A stretch of 64,000 nucleotides of DNA from Haloplanus ruber. GTDB taxonomy: Archaea > Halobacteriota > Halobacteria > Halobacteriales > Haloferacaceae. Shown piece by piece: positions 17,542-25,791 of the stretch. The notes below the pieces were generated by a model that searched no databases, had not been told where the DNA came from, and saw nothing but the letters and a program-made list of their open reading frames with translations. Within the stretch, counting starts at the first letter, position 1. Every line of letters begins with the position of its first letter. The position numbers and the translations under genes are program-made. The stretch spans positions 1-64,000 of the forward strand of contig NZ_JANHDK010000006.1 of NCBI RefSeq assembly GCF_024494725.1, in the 5' to 3' direction.

Positions 17542-18075
17542 ATGCGAACGAAAACTAAGCTTCTGGTCGGCGTCGTCGTCGTTCCGGTACTGTTTGCCGT
17601 GTTAGCGGCCACGACGATGGGTGGCTCCGCCGAGTTCGTCTCCCCGACCGACGTGGAGACGGCAGGTCAGGACGCGTACACCGGCGAGCGCGTGAACCTC
17701 GAGGGCGTGGTCACGAACCTGCGCCAGTCCAACGACCGGCTCGCGTTCACCGTCACCGACGCGAACGCGTCGGTCCCGGTCGTTTACGAGGGGCCGATGC
17801 CCGAGACGATGGCCGAGGGCCGGGTCGTCGTCGCCAAGGGGTACTACAACGGGAGTGGCGTCGAGGCCAACTCCTTGTCGGTGCGTGCCCACGAGGGTGA
17901 ACGGCCAGACGCGAGCGGCCACCACAACGGCTCGGCCGGCAACGTCACGGGCCATCCCGAGGGGATCAACGTCTCCGCGCACCACAACAACTCGACGGCC
18001 AACCTCGCCGCGGCCACCTCCGGGGTCGTCGCCGACGCTACGCTGCCGGCCCGATACCGACACGGAGCGGCGTGA
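17542..18075 (+). CDS. ccmE: Cytochrome c maturation heme chaperone CcmE, atypical
   Basis: 177 residues: one N-terminal membrane anchor (about 5-27), then an OB-fold matching CcmE (VNLEGVVTNLRQ, FTVTDANASVPVVYEGPMPE, GRVVVAKG). In bacterial CcmE heme binds covalently to His in LAKHDENY. Here the aligned stretch reads LSVRAHEGERPD, so a His is present but the Tyr is not, and the archaeal CxxxY variant is absent too. The C-terminus has an unusual His-rich tail (two HHN pairs and further His). It would receive heme from CcmC outside the membrane. The molybdoenzyme starts four bases after its stop. Confidence 0.8.
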   Translation: MRTKTKLLVGVVVVPVLFAVLAATTMGGSAEFVSPTDVETAGQDAYTGERVNLEGVVTNLRQSNDRLAFTVTDANASVPVVYEGPMPETMAEGRVVVAKGYYNGSGVEANSLSVRAHEGERPDASGHHNGSAGNVTGHPEGINVSAHHNNSTANLAAATSGVVADATLPARYRHGAA

Positions 18076-18078
18076 CCG

Positions 18079-19608
18079 ATGTCCGGGTTTCGGGACGCGT
18101 GGCCGTGGACCGAAGACCGCCTTCGGTGGGTGATCGCGGTGTTCGCCGGCGGCGTGTCCGTCGTCGGCACCTCCTTCGCGCTGTACGGCACCTCACAGTC
18201 GTTCGTCATCGTCGCCGCGAGCCGTGGGACTCTCGACCTCCTCCCGAGCGACGTTGTCGCCTCGATCATCTGGAACTTCGGCGATTACTCCTTCGCGCTC
18301 GCCCTGATCGGGCTGGGTACGCTACTCGCCGTCGTCACCGGCGCCGTGAGCCACGCCGCCTTCCAGTTCGGTCGGGCACGGAGCGGCGACGCGGCCGGCC
18401 TCGCGCTGTCGGCCGTCCTCGTGGCACTTCTCGTTGCCCTCCTCGTCGGCGCTCCTCTGCCCGCGCTCGCGCCGGCGGTTGCCGGCACCGGCGTGATGGG
18501 GCTGGTCGTTCGGATGCTCGACGGAATCGACGACGAGCAGTCGGCCGACCGCCGTCGGGTCCTCGTCCGGGCGCTCGTCGGTGTCGGGGCGTACAACGTC
18601 GTGACCCACGCCATCGGGGCGTTTCGCGGGGTCGGCTCCCGACCCGGCGACCTGGATGGCGCGGCGGTCGGCGACACGGACGAGTCTGAGGGCGACAGCA
18701 TCGACGCGAAACTCGCCACGGCGGCGGACCGCTCTCTCGGTGTCGACGGCATGTCCGGACTGGTCGTCGACGTCGAGGACTTCTACACGGTCGATATCAA
18801 CCCCCGCCCACCGACCACCGAGACGGAGGGATGGTCGCTCTCGGTAACGGGGGCCGTCGAGACAGAACGGGAGTACGACTACGCGGCCATCCGCGACCGC
18901 GAATCGGTCGACCAGTTCAAGACGCTGCGCTGTCTGGGTGATCCGATCGACGGCGAACAGATCGGGACGGCGCTGTGGTCCGGCTGTTCGATCAGCGATC
19001 TGATCGAGGAGGCGAACCCACAGGGGAGCCACGCGGTGTTGCGGGCGCCGGACGACTACTACTACTCGATGCCGCTGTCGATGCTCGCGGATGGTCTCGT
19101 GGCCTACGGAATGAACGGCCGGAAACTCCCCCGCCCACACGGCTACCCTGTGCGGGCGCTGGTGCCGAACCGATGGGGAAAACTCAATGTGAAGTGGCTC
19201 GACGAGATCGAAATCGTCGAGGAGTCCGAGAGCGGCTACTGGGAGGAGCGAGGGTGGAACGGGATGGACACCGTCAACACGGTGGTGAAGATCGAGGCGA
19301 CGAACCGACTCTCCGACGGCCGGGTCCAGATCGGCGGCCACGCCTACGCCGGGACCCGCGGGGTGCGCGAGGTGCAGGTCTCGGTCGACGGCGGCGAGAC
19401 GTGGGAGGCGGCGACGCTGTCGGGCGAGCTTCCAGATACGGACACGTGGCGGCAGTGGAAGTACGAGTGGCAGCCTGAGAGTTCCCGGTACAACCTCGTC
19501 GCCAAGGCCGTCGACGGGACGGGGACGGAACAGCCGCGGGCGCGGTCGTCACCGTTCCCGGACGGCGCGACCGGGTGGGCAAAGCTCACACTCAACGTGG
19601 AGCTGTGA
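18079..19608 (+). CDS. Membrane-anchored sulfite-oxidase-family molybdopterin enzyme
   Basis: 509 residues. The N-terminal 150 residues hold about four membrane helices. From about 230 onward the protein matches the sulfite oxidase molybdopterin domain: DFYTVDINPRPP, then the Mo-ligand Cys in FKTLRCLGDPIDG, and W-GCSISDLIE. The C-terminal Ig-like dimerisation domain follows (YAGTRGVREVQVSVDGGETW). No Tat signal is seen; the membrane domain may place the active site outside. The substrate could be sulfite or another oxyanion or S-oxide. It is co-transcribed with ccmE, suggesting a c-type cytochrome as electron partner, though no heme motif is present. Confidence 0.82.
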   Translation: MSGFRDAWPWTEDRLRWVIAVFAGGVSVVGTSFALYGTSQSFVIVAASRGTLDLLPSDVVASIIWNFGDYSFALALIGLGTLLAVVTGAVSHAAFQFGRARSGDAAGLALSAVLVALLVALLVGAPLPALAPAVAGTGVMGLVVRMLDGIDDEQSADRRRVLVRALVGVGAYNVVTHAIGAFRGVGSRPGDLDGAAVGDTDESEGDSIDAKLATAADRSLGVDGMSGLVVDVEDFYTVDINPRPPTTETEGWSLSVTGAVETEREYDYAAIRDRESVDQFKTLRCLGDPIDGEQIGTALWSGCSISDLIEEANPQGSHAVLRAPDDYYYSMPLSMLADGLVAYGMNGRKLPRPHGYPVRALVPNRWGKLNVKWLDEIEIVEESESGYWEERGWNGMDTVNTVVKIEATNRLSDGRVQIGGHAYAGTRGVREVQVSVDGGETWEAATLSGELPDTDTWRQWKYEWQPESSRYNLVAKAVDGTGTEQPRARSSPFPDGATGWAKLTLNVEL

Positions 19609-19621
19609 GAAGCGTCTGGCG

Positions 19622-19759
19622 TTACTCCCCGGTGTCGGACTCGTCGCCCAGATCCGACACCTTCCGCTCCAGCGTGGCAACCCGGTTCCGAAGGTACCAG
19701 ACGTAGACGATCACCGCGACGAAGACGGCACCGTATCCGACCAACAGTAGCGGCTCCAT
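19622..19759 (-). CDS. ccmD: CcmD-like small membrane protein
   Basis: 45 residues from ATG at 19759 to TAA at 19622. It has one hydrophobic helix (LLLVGYGAVFVAVIVYVWYL), then a charged cytoplasmic tail with RNRVATLERKV. This is the CcmD plan: a single helix followed by a basic segment. The start is two bases after the ccmC stop. In bacteria CcmD joins CcmABC and promotes release of heme-loaded CcmE. The call rests on size, topology and position, since CcmD has little conserved sequence. Confidence 0.72.
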   Translation of the reverse strand: MEPLLLVGYGAVFVAVIVYVWYLRNRVATLERKVSDLGDESDTGE

Positions 19760-19761
19760 GC

Positions 19762-20514
19762 TCACTCACCCCCGCTCGGCTCGGCCGCTCGGTCGGCCGC
19801 CGCCCGGCGGACCGACGTGAGCCGCGATTCGAGTTCGCGAACCCGAACGCGCGAGGCCAACAAGAGCAGATACAGGAGTCCCATCGCCACGACCGAGAGC
19901 AACAGCGCGGGAACGGTGACCGTCGCCTGCGTGTCGGGGTTTCCGACGGTCGTCTCGTGGAACGTCGGGGTCCACAGTCGGGTCGAGACGTAGGAGAGGG
20001 GAACGGTCACGAAGCCGACGATGCCGTACGCCGAGGCGAGTCGGGCCACCCTGTTCGCGCCGCCGGCCGAGTAGATCAGCAGGTAGCCGGCGTAGATGAA
20101 CCAGACGATGAGAAACGTGACGAGTCGGATGTCGGTCCACTCCCACCAACTGTTCCAGATGACACGCCCCCAGACGCTCCCCGTGACGAGGGTGAGCGTC
20201 ACAAAGAGAAAGCCAACCTCGCCCGAGGCGTGCGCGAGAAACTCCCAGAAGTCGGTCTCGGTCAGCAGATACAGGACACACCCGAGAAACGTAACGGTGA
20301 GTGCGCCGGCAGCGGCCGTCGCCAGCCCAATGTGCCAGTACGCGATGAGGTTGATCGGGTGACTGACCCCGTACATCGCGTCCGAGGCTATCCCGAAGAT
20401 GCTCCCGAGCGACGCGACGCCCACCAGAAGCGTGAGATAGGTGAGCGCCCGGGTCCGAAAGAGGCGCCGCAGAGTCGCGACGGCCGTCACTTCGGCTCGC
20501 GTGAGTGTACTCAT
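19762..20514 (-). CDS. ccmC: Heme handling protein CcmC
   Basis: 250 residues with six membrane helices. The tryptophan-rich heme motif is clear at WGRVIWNSWWEWTDIRL (about 114-130). The two flanking heme-ligand histidines match SHPINLIAYWHIGLA before it and TPTFHETTVG after it. CcmC loads heme onto CcmE at the outer face. It is the first gene of a two-gene unit with ccmD, divergent from the peroxidase gene. ACTTTAGT on the minus strand (20541-20548) is about 30 bases upstream and may be its TATA box. Confidence 0.93.
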   Translation of the reverse strand: MSTLTRAEVTAVATLRRLFRTRALTYLTLLVGVASLGSIFGIASDAMYGVSHPINLIAYWHIGLATAAAGALTVTFLGCVLYLLTETDFWEFLAHASGEVGFLFVTLTLVTGSVWGRVIWNSWWEWTDIRLVTFLIVWFIYAGYLLIYSAGGANRVARLASAYGIVGFVTVPLSYVSTRLWTPTFHETTVGNPDTQATVTVPALLLSVVAMGLLYLLLLASRVRVRELESRLTSVRRAAADRAAEPSGGE

Positions 20515-20664
20515 GTCGACGGGGACTGCTCGCCAAGCCGACTAAAGTCTGTTGTGATAGCGGGTAACGTCGCCGAACGGTAGACACACCGTCACAACCA
20601 CGCCGCCAAATCCGGACATATATAGCTTATCCTGATTCCCATCGGAATTGACCGCAGAAGGTGG

Positions 20665-20670
20665 TATTAA
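20665..20670 (+). promoter_or_regulatory. TATA-like box of the di-heme peroxidase gene
   Basis: TATTAA lies about 28 bases before the ATG at 20696, the distance expected for a leaderless archaeal transcript. The surrounding 20620-20695 stretch is AT-rich for this window. The 180-base space to ccmC on the other strand shows nothing else. Confidence 0.45.
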
Positions 20671-20695
20671 GTAGTGATTCGATTATCGTACCTGT

Positions 20696-22204
20696 ATGAG
20701 GCGAGGGCAGACAGCCGCGGTTGCTGCCGTGGTCCTGATGTCGCTACTGTTGGCGGCAGGGCCGGTAGCAGCCGCTTACGGAACGCCGTCGACTGCAGCG
20801 GGCACGGCGGGGGCATCCTCGGCGTCGGTCACGGACGCGAGCGACGTGTCGGTGAGTGAGGCTCCGGCCGCGACGCCCCCGACGGAACCGACGACGGCAC
20901 AGATGGATAACGATACGGGGAACACGAGTGCGAACGACTCCGCGGAGCTTCCGGTGGAGCCGCCGACCCAGCAGGCGCTCCCGAGCTACGAGGAGGTCCG
21001 ACAGCCGAACGACACCGAGGCCAAGGTCGAACTCGGGAAGAAGCTCTACTTCGACCCGCGGCTCTCGGACACCGGCTCCATCTCGTGTAACACCTGTCAC
21101 AACGTGATGGAAGGCGGCGACGGGAGCCGTCAGGTTGGTCGTGGGGTCCACGGTCAGACCGGGCCGCGCAACTCTCCGACCGTCTGGAACGCCGTGTTCA
21201 TGAGCACGCAGTTCTGGGACGGCCGGGCCGACACGCTCGAGGAACAGGCCAAGGGGCCGATCACCGCGGGCGTCGAGATGGGGATGCCAAGCTCCGGCGC
21301 AGCCATGGAGAAGATCCGGAGCAACCCCGGCTACGTCGAGCTCTACGAGGATGTCTACGGCGGTGAGAACCCGGTTACGTTGAACAACACCGTCGACGCT
21401 ATCGCGGCGTACGAGCGGACGCTCATCACGCCCAACAGCTCCTACGATCGGTACGTGCGTGGCGACGCCGACGCACTGACCGAGGAACAGCTCCAGGGGA
21501 TGCAGAAGTTCAAGGAGCTTGGCTGTCAGAGCTGTCACTCCGGCCCGGCGTTCAACGGCCCGCAGTGGCAGATGGAGAACGGTAACGGCTACTACCAGCA
21601 ACTCGGCGTCTACAGCGACTCCAACGCCCAGTGTCAGGAGTACATCGACCGATACAACCTGTACGCCGACAGCGGCCGTGCGGGCGTGACCGGTGACGAC
21701 GCCGACGAGCACATGTACAAGGTTCCGACGCTCCGCAACACGGAGTACACCGCGCCGTACTTCCACAACGGACGGGTGCGGACGCTCGAAAACGCCACGA
21801 AGGTGATGGCCTCCTGTCAGCTCGATCAGAACATCACCGACGAAGAGGCCGAGCAGGTGACGGCGTTCCTCACTAGCCTCTCCGGGGAGTTCCCCGAACA
21901 GGACGTGCCGCGGATCCCCTCCCGGAGCGGTGGCCCGCCGATGCTTCCGGAGAACGCAGGTGAGGCGTCCGCCCCCGACGACGGTGGATCGAGCACCGAC
22001 AACACCGAGTCAGTCGGCACGCCCGAATCGGGCGACGCGAGCACTGAAGCGAGTACCGAAGCGAGCGCCGATATGAGCGCCGAAGCAGACACCGGCACCG
22101 CGAACGGATCGACGGTGTCGAACGCGAGTTTCACCCTCGTCACCGCCGCGGCGATTCTGATGGGGCTGCTACTCGCGGCAACGCACCTCAGACAGCGCGA
22201 CTGA
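20696..22204 (+). CDS. Membrane-anchored di-heme cytochrome c peroxidase (CcpA/MauG family)
   Basis: 502 residues. There is a signal peptide (about 1-26) and a Thr/Asp-rich linker, then two c-type heme sites: CNTCH at 131-135 and CQSCH at 277-281. Between and around them are family motifs: KLYFDPRLSDTGSISC, RNSPTVWNAV, FWDGRADTLEEQAKGP and, later, KVPTLRNTEYTAPYFHNGR. After about residue 395 a Ser/Thr/Ala/Glu-rich stalk leads to a C-terminal membrane helix (SFTLVTAAAILMGLLLAATH). Family members reduce hydrogen peroxide using cytochrome c or cupredoxin electrons. Halocyanin nearby is a plausible donor. It is an obvious client of the surrounding Ccm genes. Confidence 0.92.
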   Translation: MRRGQTAAVAAVVLMSLLLAAGPVAAAYGTPSTAAGTAGASSASVTDASDVSVSEAPAATPPTEPTTAQMDNDTGNTSANDSAELPVEPPTQQALPSYEEVRQPNDTEAKVELGKKLYFDPRLSDTGSISCNTCHNVMEGGDGSRQVGRGVHGQTGPRNSPTVWNAVFMSTQFWDGRADTLEEQAKGPITAGVEMGMPSSGAAMEKIRSNPGYVELYEDVYGGENPVTLNNTVDAIAAYERTLITPNSSYDRYVRGDADALTEEQLQGMQKFKELGCQSCHSGPAFNGPQWQMENGNGYYQQLGVYSDSNAQCQEYIDRYNLYADSGRAGVTGDDADEHMYKVPTLRNTEYTAPYFHNGRVRTLENATKVMASCQLDQNITDEEAEQVTAFLTSLSGEFPEQDVPRIPSRSGGPPMLPENAGEASAPDDGGSSTDNTESVGTPESGDASTEASTEASADMSAEADTGTANGSTVSNASFTLVTAAAILMGLLLAATHLRQRD

Positions 22205-22296
22205 TCGTCCGACCGAGCCGGCAGCCTGCCGGCACCGGATTTCGTTCCGACACGATTACCCGCGTCGACGCCGATACGAACGGTTTGTAACCCCGA

Positions 22297-22761
22297 ATGA
22301 ACACTCGAAAGACACTCACCGTCGCGTTTTTCGTCGTCGTTCTCGCCATGGGCTACTACTCGATGAACGCGGCGCCGGTGGTGAGCGACGAGGCACACAC
22401 CTACGAGGGTGGGCTGGAGTGGCAGACAGAGCCGGGAACGGCTCTCGAAATGGCACAGAGTCAGGACAAACCGATCCTCGTCTACTACTGGGCGACGTGG
22501 TGTACGTACTGTGATACCTACAGCGACAACCACTACCGAAACGAGACGGTCCGGGCGGAATTGGACGGCTACGTCCTGTTGGCGATCAACCTCGACGAAC
22601 CGGGTCCGGGAGAGGATCTCGCCCGACAGCACGAGGCGACCTATCCCCCCCAACACCGGATCATGACGCCGGAAGGAGAGACGGTCACGAGTATCGAGGG
22701 GTACGTCGAGCGCCAGCAGATGCTCCGTATCCTTCGGCGTGGGGCGGAGGAGGCGACATGA
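22297..22761 (+). CDS. Membrane-anchored thioredoxin-fold protein (CcmG/TlpA-like role)
   Basis: 154 residues with an N-terminal signal anchor (about 7-24). A thioredoxin fold follows with the active-site pair WATWCTYC, Cys 69 and 72. The cis-Pro region is at YPPQHRIMTPEG. The fold is closer to the thioredoxin_7/DsbD C-terminal type than to classic TlpA. It overlaps ccmF by four bases (ATGA). That coupling suggests it keeps apocytochrome heme-site cysteines reduced, the CcmG step, with the CcdA-like protein at 26547 as electron source. No separate CcmH was found. Confidence 0.83.
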   Translation: MNTRKTLTVAFFVVVLAMGYYSMNAAPVVSDEAHTYEGGLEWQTEPGTALEMAQSQDKPILVYYWATWCTYCDTYSDNHYRNETVRAELDGYVLLAINLDEPGPGEDLARQHEATYPPQHRIMTPEGETVTSIEGYVERQQMLRILRRGAEEAT

Positions 22762-25106
22762 TCTTCGGGACCACCGCCGGCACGTGGCTGCTCGCGGTCG
22801 CTGCCTTCGCCGGCCCGCTGGCGACCGTCCTCCTCGGCTATCAGTACGCCGCCGACACGCGGGCGTACGACCGGGTGATTCGGGTGGCCACGAGCGTGAC
22901 GACGCTCGCGTTGGCGAGTGCACTCGTCTACCTCACGGTCCAGTTTGTCACCGGCGACTACACGAACGCGTACGTCTGGGACAACACGGCCAACTACCTC
23001 CCGCTGCTGTACAAGCTCACGGGAGTCTACGCGTCGAACAAGGGGTCGGTGTTGCTGTGGGCGTTGCTCACCGCGGTGGTGGCGACGACGACGGTGCTCC
23101 TCAACCGGTTCGACGTGCGCGGCGCGCGCCTGACACAGGCGCTGGCGATGGGGGTCGTCAGCGTGTTCGCCACCATGTTGGTCTCCGATAGCCCCTTCGT
23201 ACCGCTGGCCGCGGAGTTCCCCGACATCGCCGCGAACGGGGTTCCGGCCGACGGGAGCGGGCTGAACCCGCTGCTCGTCGACCCGTTCATGGCCATCCAC
23301 CCGCCGATCACCTTCTCCGCGTACGCGCTGCTGGTGGTGCCCTTCGCGCTCGGGGTGACGCATTTCGTCTCCCGGCTCCGCGGCCACGACAGCGTCTTCG
23401 TGGAGTGGATCGACAGCACTACCCGCTGGCTCCGTGCGTCGTGGCTCCTCCTGACCGCCGCCATCACGCTCGGCGGCATCTGGGCCTACCGGGTGCTCGG
23501 CTGGGGCGGATTCTGGTCGTGGGACCCCGTCGAGACGGCGGTGTTGATCCCGTGGCTCGGGCTGAGCGCCGTCCTTCACTCGCTCAACCGGTATCGGACG
23601 ACCGGTCAATACTCCGTCCTCGCACCCGCGGCGACGGCCATCCTGTTCCCGCTCGTGGTGTTCGCGACGACGGTGGTCCGGAGTGGCGTCTTCCGGAGCG
23701 TCCACTCCTTTGCGGGTGGTGGCATCGGCAGCGGCATCCTCTTCATTCTGGGGAGTACTACCGCCCTCGCCGTCGTGCCGGCGTTCGTCTACTGGTTCCG
23801 ACTGCAGGACGCGGCCGAAGGCGCGACGGCCGACGGCGGCCCGCGCTTCGGCCAGCCTACCATCCTTCACGCCGCGGTGCTCGCGTTCGTCCTCTTGGCA
23901 TTCGTCTCCGTCTGGGGACTCTCCTTCCCGGTCATCCGGAACCTCGCCTCGGGCGTGGAGGTTGGGGTCGACGCCCGGTACTACAACCTCTGGAGTTTCC
24001 CGGTCGTCGTCTTCATGCTGCTCGGTGGCGGCGCGTACGCTCAGCGCGAGCGCATGAGCGGTCGGACCGTGCTCGGGACCGTCGCGGCCGTCCTCGTGGT
24101 CACCCTCGCCGTCGGCATCGGACTCGCCCGCCCCGAGTGGCAACTGGCCACCACCGAGCCGTTCGACCCGCTCTACTACCGGGTCGTCGGCGGATTGAGC
24201 GTCCTCACGGTCGTCCCGCCGGCGGCGTACTTCGCCGCCGGGTGGACCGGCCGGTTCGTCGACCGTGTCGCACGGATCGACTCGCGGCGCGTCCGACTGA
24301 AGGAGACCGGTGTCGTCCTCATCCACGTCGGCGCGGCGATTCTCGTCGTCGCCGTCTCGCTCGTCTACGTCTTCTCGGCGACGGGGTCGGTCGGCATCGC
24401 CGGCGCGACGGGACTGGACGACTCCGGGGAGCCAGTCGTCAGAGCGGTCGAGGGGACACCCTACACGGTCGAGGTGAGCGACTACCGGCCGGCGAACACG
24501 CCGACGGTGACCGAGGCGGCGCTCTCGCCCGCGGAGGTTCTGTCGACCGACCCGTCGGCGACGGCGGTGCTCGTGCGGGGCGAGGTAACAGAGGTTCAAC
24601 GCTTCGAGAACGTGACCATCGCCCAACTCGACGGCTCCTCGGTCTGGGTCGGCGCCGACCGCGGCACCGTCGCGTTCGAGCCTGGGACCGAGGTGGTCGT
24701 CCGGGGGAGTCTCTCCGACCCGCGGTCGACGAACATCGACGCGCTCGTCTACACCGACCGGGAGAACGCGGGGACAGTGGACGATCCGCCGACGGACGTC
24801 TACCAGCCTCGCGTCGTCGACCACCGCTTCCAGGTCACGCTCTACCGCGGCGAGGAGGTAGTCGCGGATGGCATCGTCGCCGAACAGTCCTACCGCGGCC
24901 GCGATATGAACACGAACGACCCGCTGATCGCCCGAGGGCCGCTCGGTGACACCTACGTCGTGGGGACGATGACGCGCGGCGGCGGCCTCTCAATCGAGGT
25001 CAGCCGCTATCCGCTAGCCAACCAGATGTGGTTTGGCGTCCTCACGATGCTCGTGGGGATGTGTCTCCTGTTCGTGTTCGATCCCGCGGCCGGCGCGCGC
25101 GACTGA
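22758..25106 (+). CDS. ccmF: Cytochrome c heme lyase subunit CcmF
   Basis: 782 residues, about 13-15 membrane helices plus a soluble outside domain near residues 550-755. The WWD motif reads WGGFWSWDPVE (about 248-258). All four heme-related histidines known from E. coli CcmF have counterparts: DPFMAIHPP, LSAVLHSL, FRSVHSFA and VVLIHVGAA. It attaches heme from CcmE to apocytochromes outside the membrane. Start overlaps the thioredoxin gene (ATGA). It is longer than the bacterial protein (about 650), with the extra residues in the C-terminal soluble domain. Confidence 0.95.
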   Translation: MIFGTTAGTWLLAVAAFAGPLATVLLGYQYAADTRAYDRVIRVATSVTTLALASALVYLTVQFVTGDYTNAYVWDNTANYLPLLYKLTGVYASNKGSVLLWALLTAVVATTTVLLNRFDVRGARLTQALAMGVVSVFATMLVSDSPFVPLAAEFPDIAANGVPADGSGLNPLLVDPFMAIHPPITFSAYALLVVPFALGVTHFVSRLRGHDSVFVEWIDSTTRWLRASWLLLTAAITLGGIWAYRVLGWGGFWSWDPVETAVLIPWLGLSAVLHSLNRYRTTGQYSVLAPAATAILFPLVVFATTVVRSGVFRSVHSFAGGGIGSGILFILGSTTALAVVPAFVYWFRLQDAAEGATADGGPRFGQPTILHAAVLAFVLLAFVSVWGLSFPVIRNLASGVEVGVDARYYNLWSFPVVVFMLLGGGAYAQRERMSGRTVLGTVAAVLVVTLAVGIGLARPEWQLATTEPFDPLYYRVVGGLSVLTVVPPAAYFAAGWTGRFVDRVARIDSRRVRLKETGVVLIHVGAAILVVAVSLVYVFSATGSVGIAGATGLDDSGEPVVRAVEGTPYTVEVSDYRPANTPTVTEAALSPAEVLSTDPSATAVLVRGEVTEVQRFENVTIAQLDGSSVWVGADRGTVAFEPGTEVVVRGSLSDPRSTNIDALVYTDRENAGTVDDPPTDVYQPRVVDHRFQVTLYRGEEVVADGIVAEQSYRGRDMNTNDPLIARGPLGDTYVVGTMTRGGGLSIEVSRYPLANQMWFGVLTMLVGMCLLFVFDPAAGARD

Positions 25107-25113
25107 GAGGCGG

Positions 25114-25791
25114 TCACCCCTCGACGACGAACTCGAAGCTCAGCCACCCCGCGAAGGCGACGAGCGCGTCGTAGACGAGGAGGATGCGAAACCAGCCCGA
25201 GGCGAGAAACGGACCCGTCGCCCGGGTCAACTCCATTCCCGCGAGGACCACCGGGATGACCAGCGGCAACAACAACACGGGCAACAGCGACTCCCGAAGC
25301 CGCGAGTTCAGCGTCAGCGACGTCAGCAACACGCCGGCGGCGGCGAAGCCGAGTGCGGCCAGCGGGAAGACGACGAGGAGGCGTCCGATCACCGCCGGCG
25401 GGAACGGCGCGTTTAGGAAGATGGTGACGCCGACCAGCGTCGTCCACCCGATCACCGTCACGAAGACGGTGGCGCTACACACCTTGCCGAGATAGACCGC
25501 CGAACGGTCGACCGGTGCCAACAGCAACCCCTCGATGGCCGCGTTGGTCTCCTCGGTGGCGATGCCGCGCGACAGCGCCAGCATCGCGCCGAACACCAGT
25601 GCGATCCAGAGACTCCCCCGGCCGACGACCGCGCCGCTCTCGACCTGGCGTACGAACGCAAACGAAAAGACGACGACGATCAGCAGCGCCAACACCCCGG
25701 CGCCGTTGAACCGACGCTTGCCGCGAAGTTCCAGCAGTAGGTCCTTGCGAGCCACCTCGCGGACGACACGAAGGTACTGTCGGGCACTCAT
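25114..25791 (-). CDS. ccmB: Heme exporter membrane subunit CcmB
   Basis: 225 residues from ATG at 25791, which overlaps the ccmA stop (ATGA on the minus strand). Six membrane helices are predicted. The N-terminal cytoplasmic part (VVREVARKDLLLELRGK) and the ATEETNAAIEGLLLAPVDRSA motif are CcmB hallmarks. With CcmA it forms the ABC module that drives release of heme-bound CcmE. It ends 7 bases from the convergent ccmF stop. Confidence 0.92.
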   Translation of the reverse strand: MSARQYLRVVREVARKDLLLELRGKRRFNGAGVLALLIVVVFSFAFVRQVESGAVVGRGSLWIALVFGAMLALSRGIATEETNAAIEGLLLAPVDRSAVYLGKVCSATVFVTVIGWTTLVGVTIFLNAPFPPAVIGRLLVVFPLAALGFAAAGVLLTSLTLNSRLRESLLPVLLLPLVIPVVLAGMELTRATGPFLASGWFRILLVYDALVAFAGWLSFEFVVEG

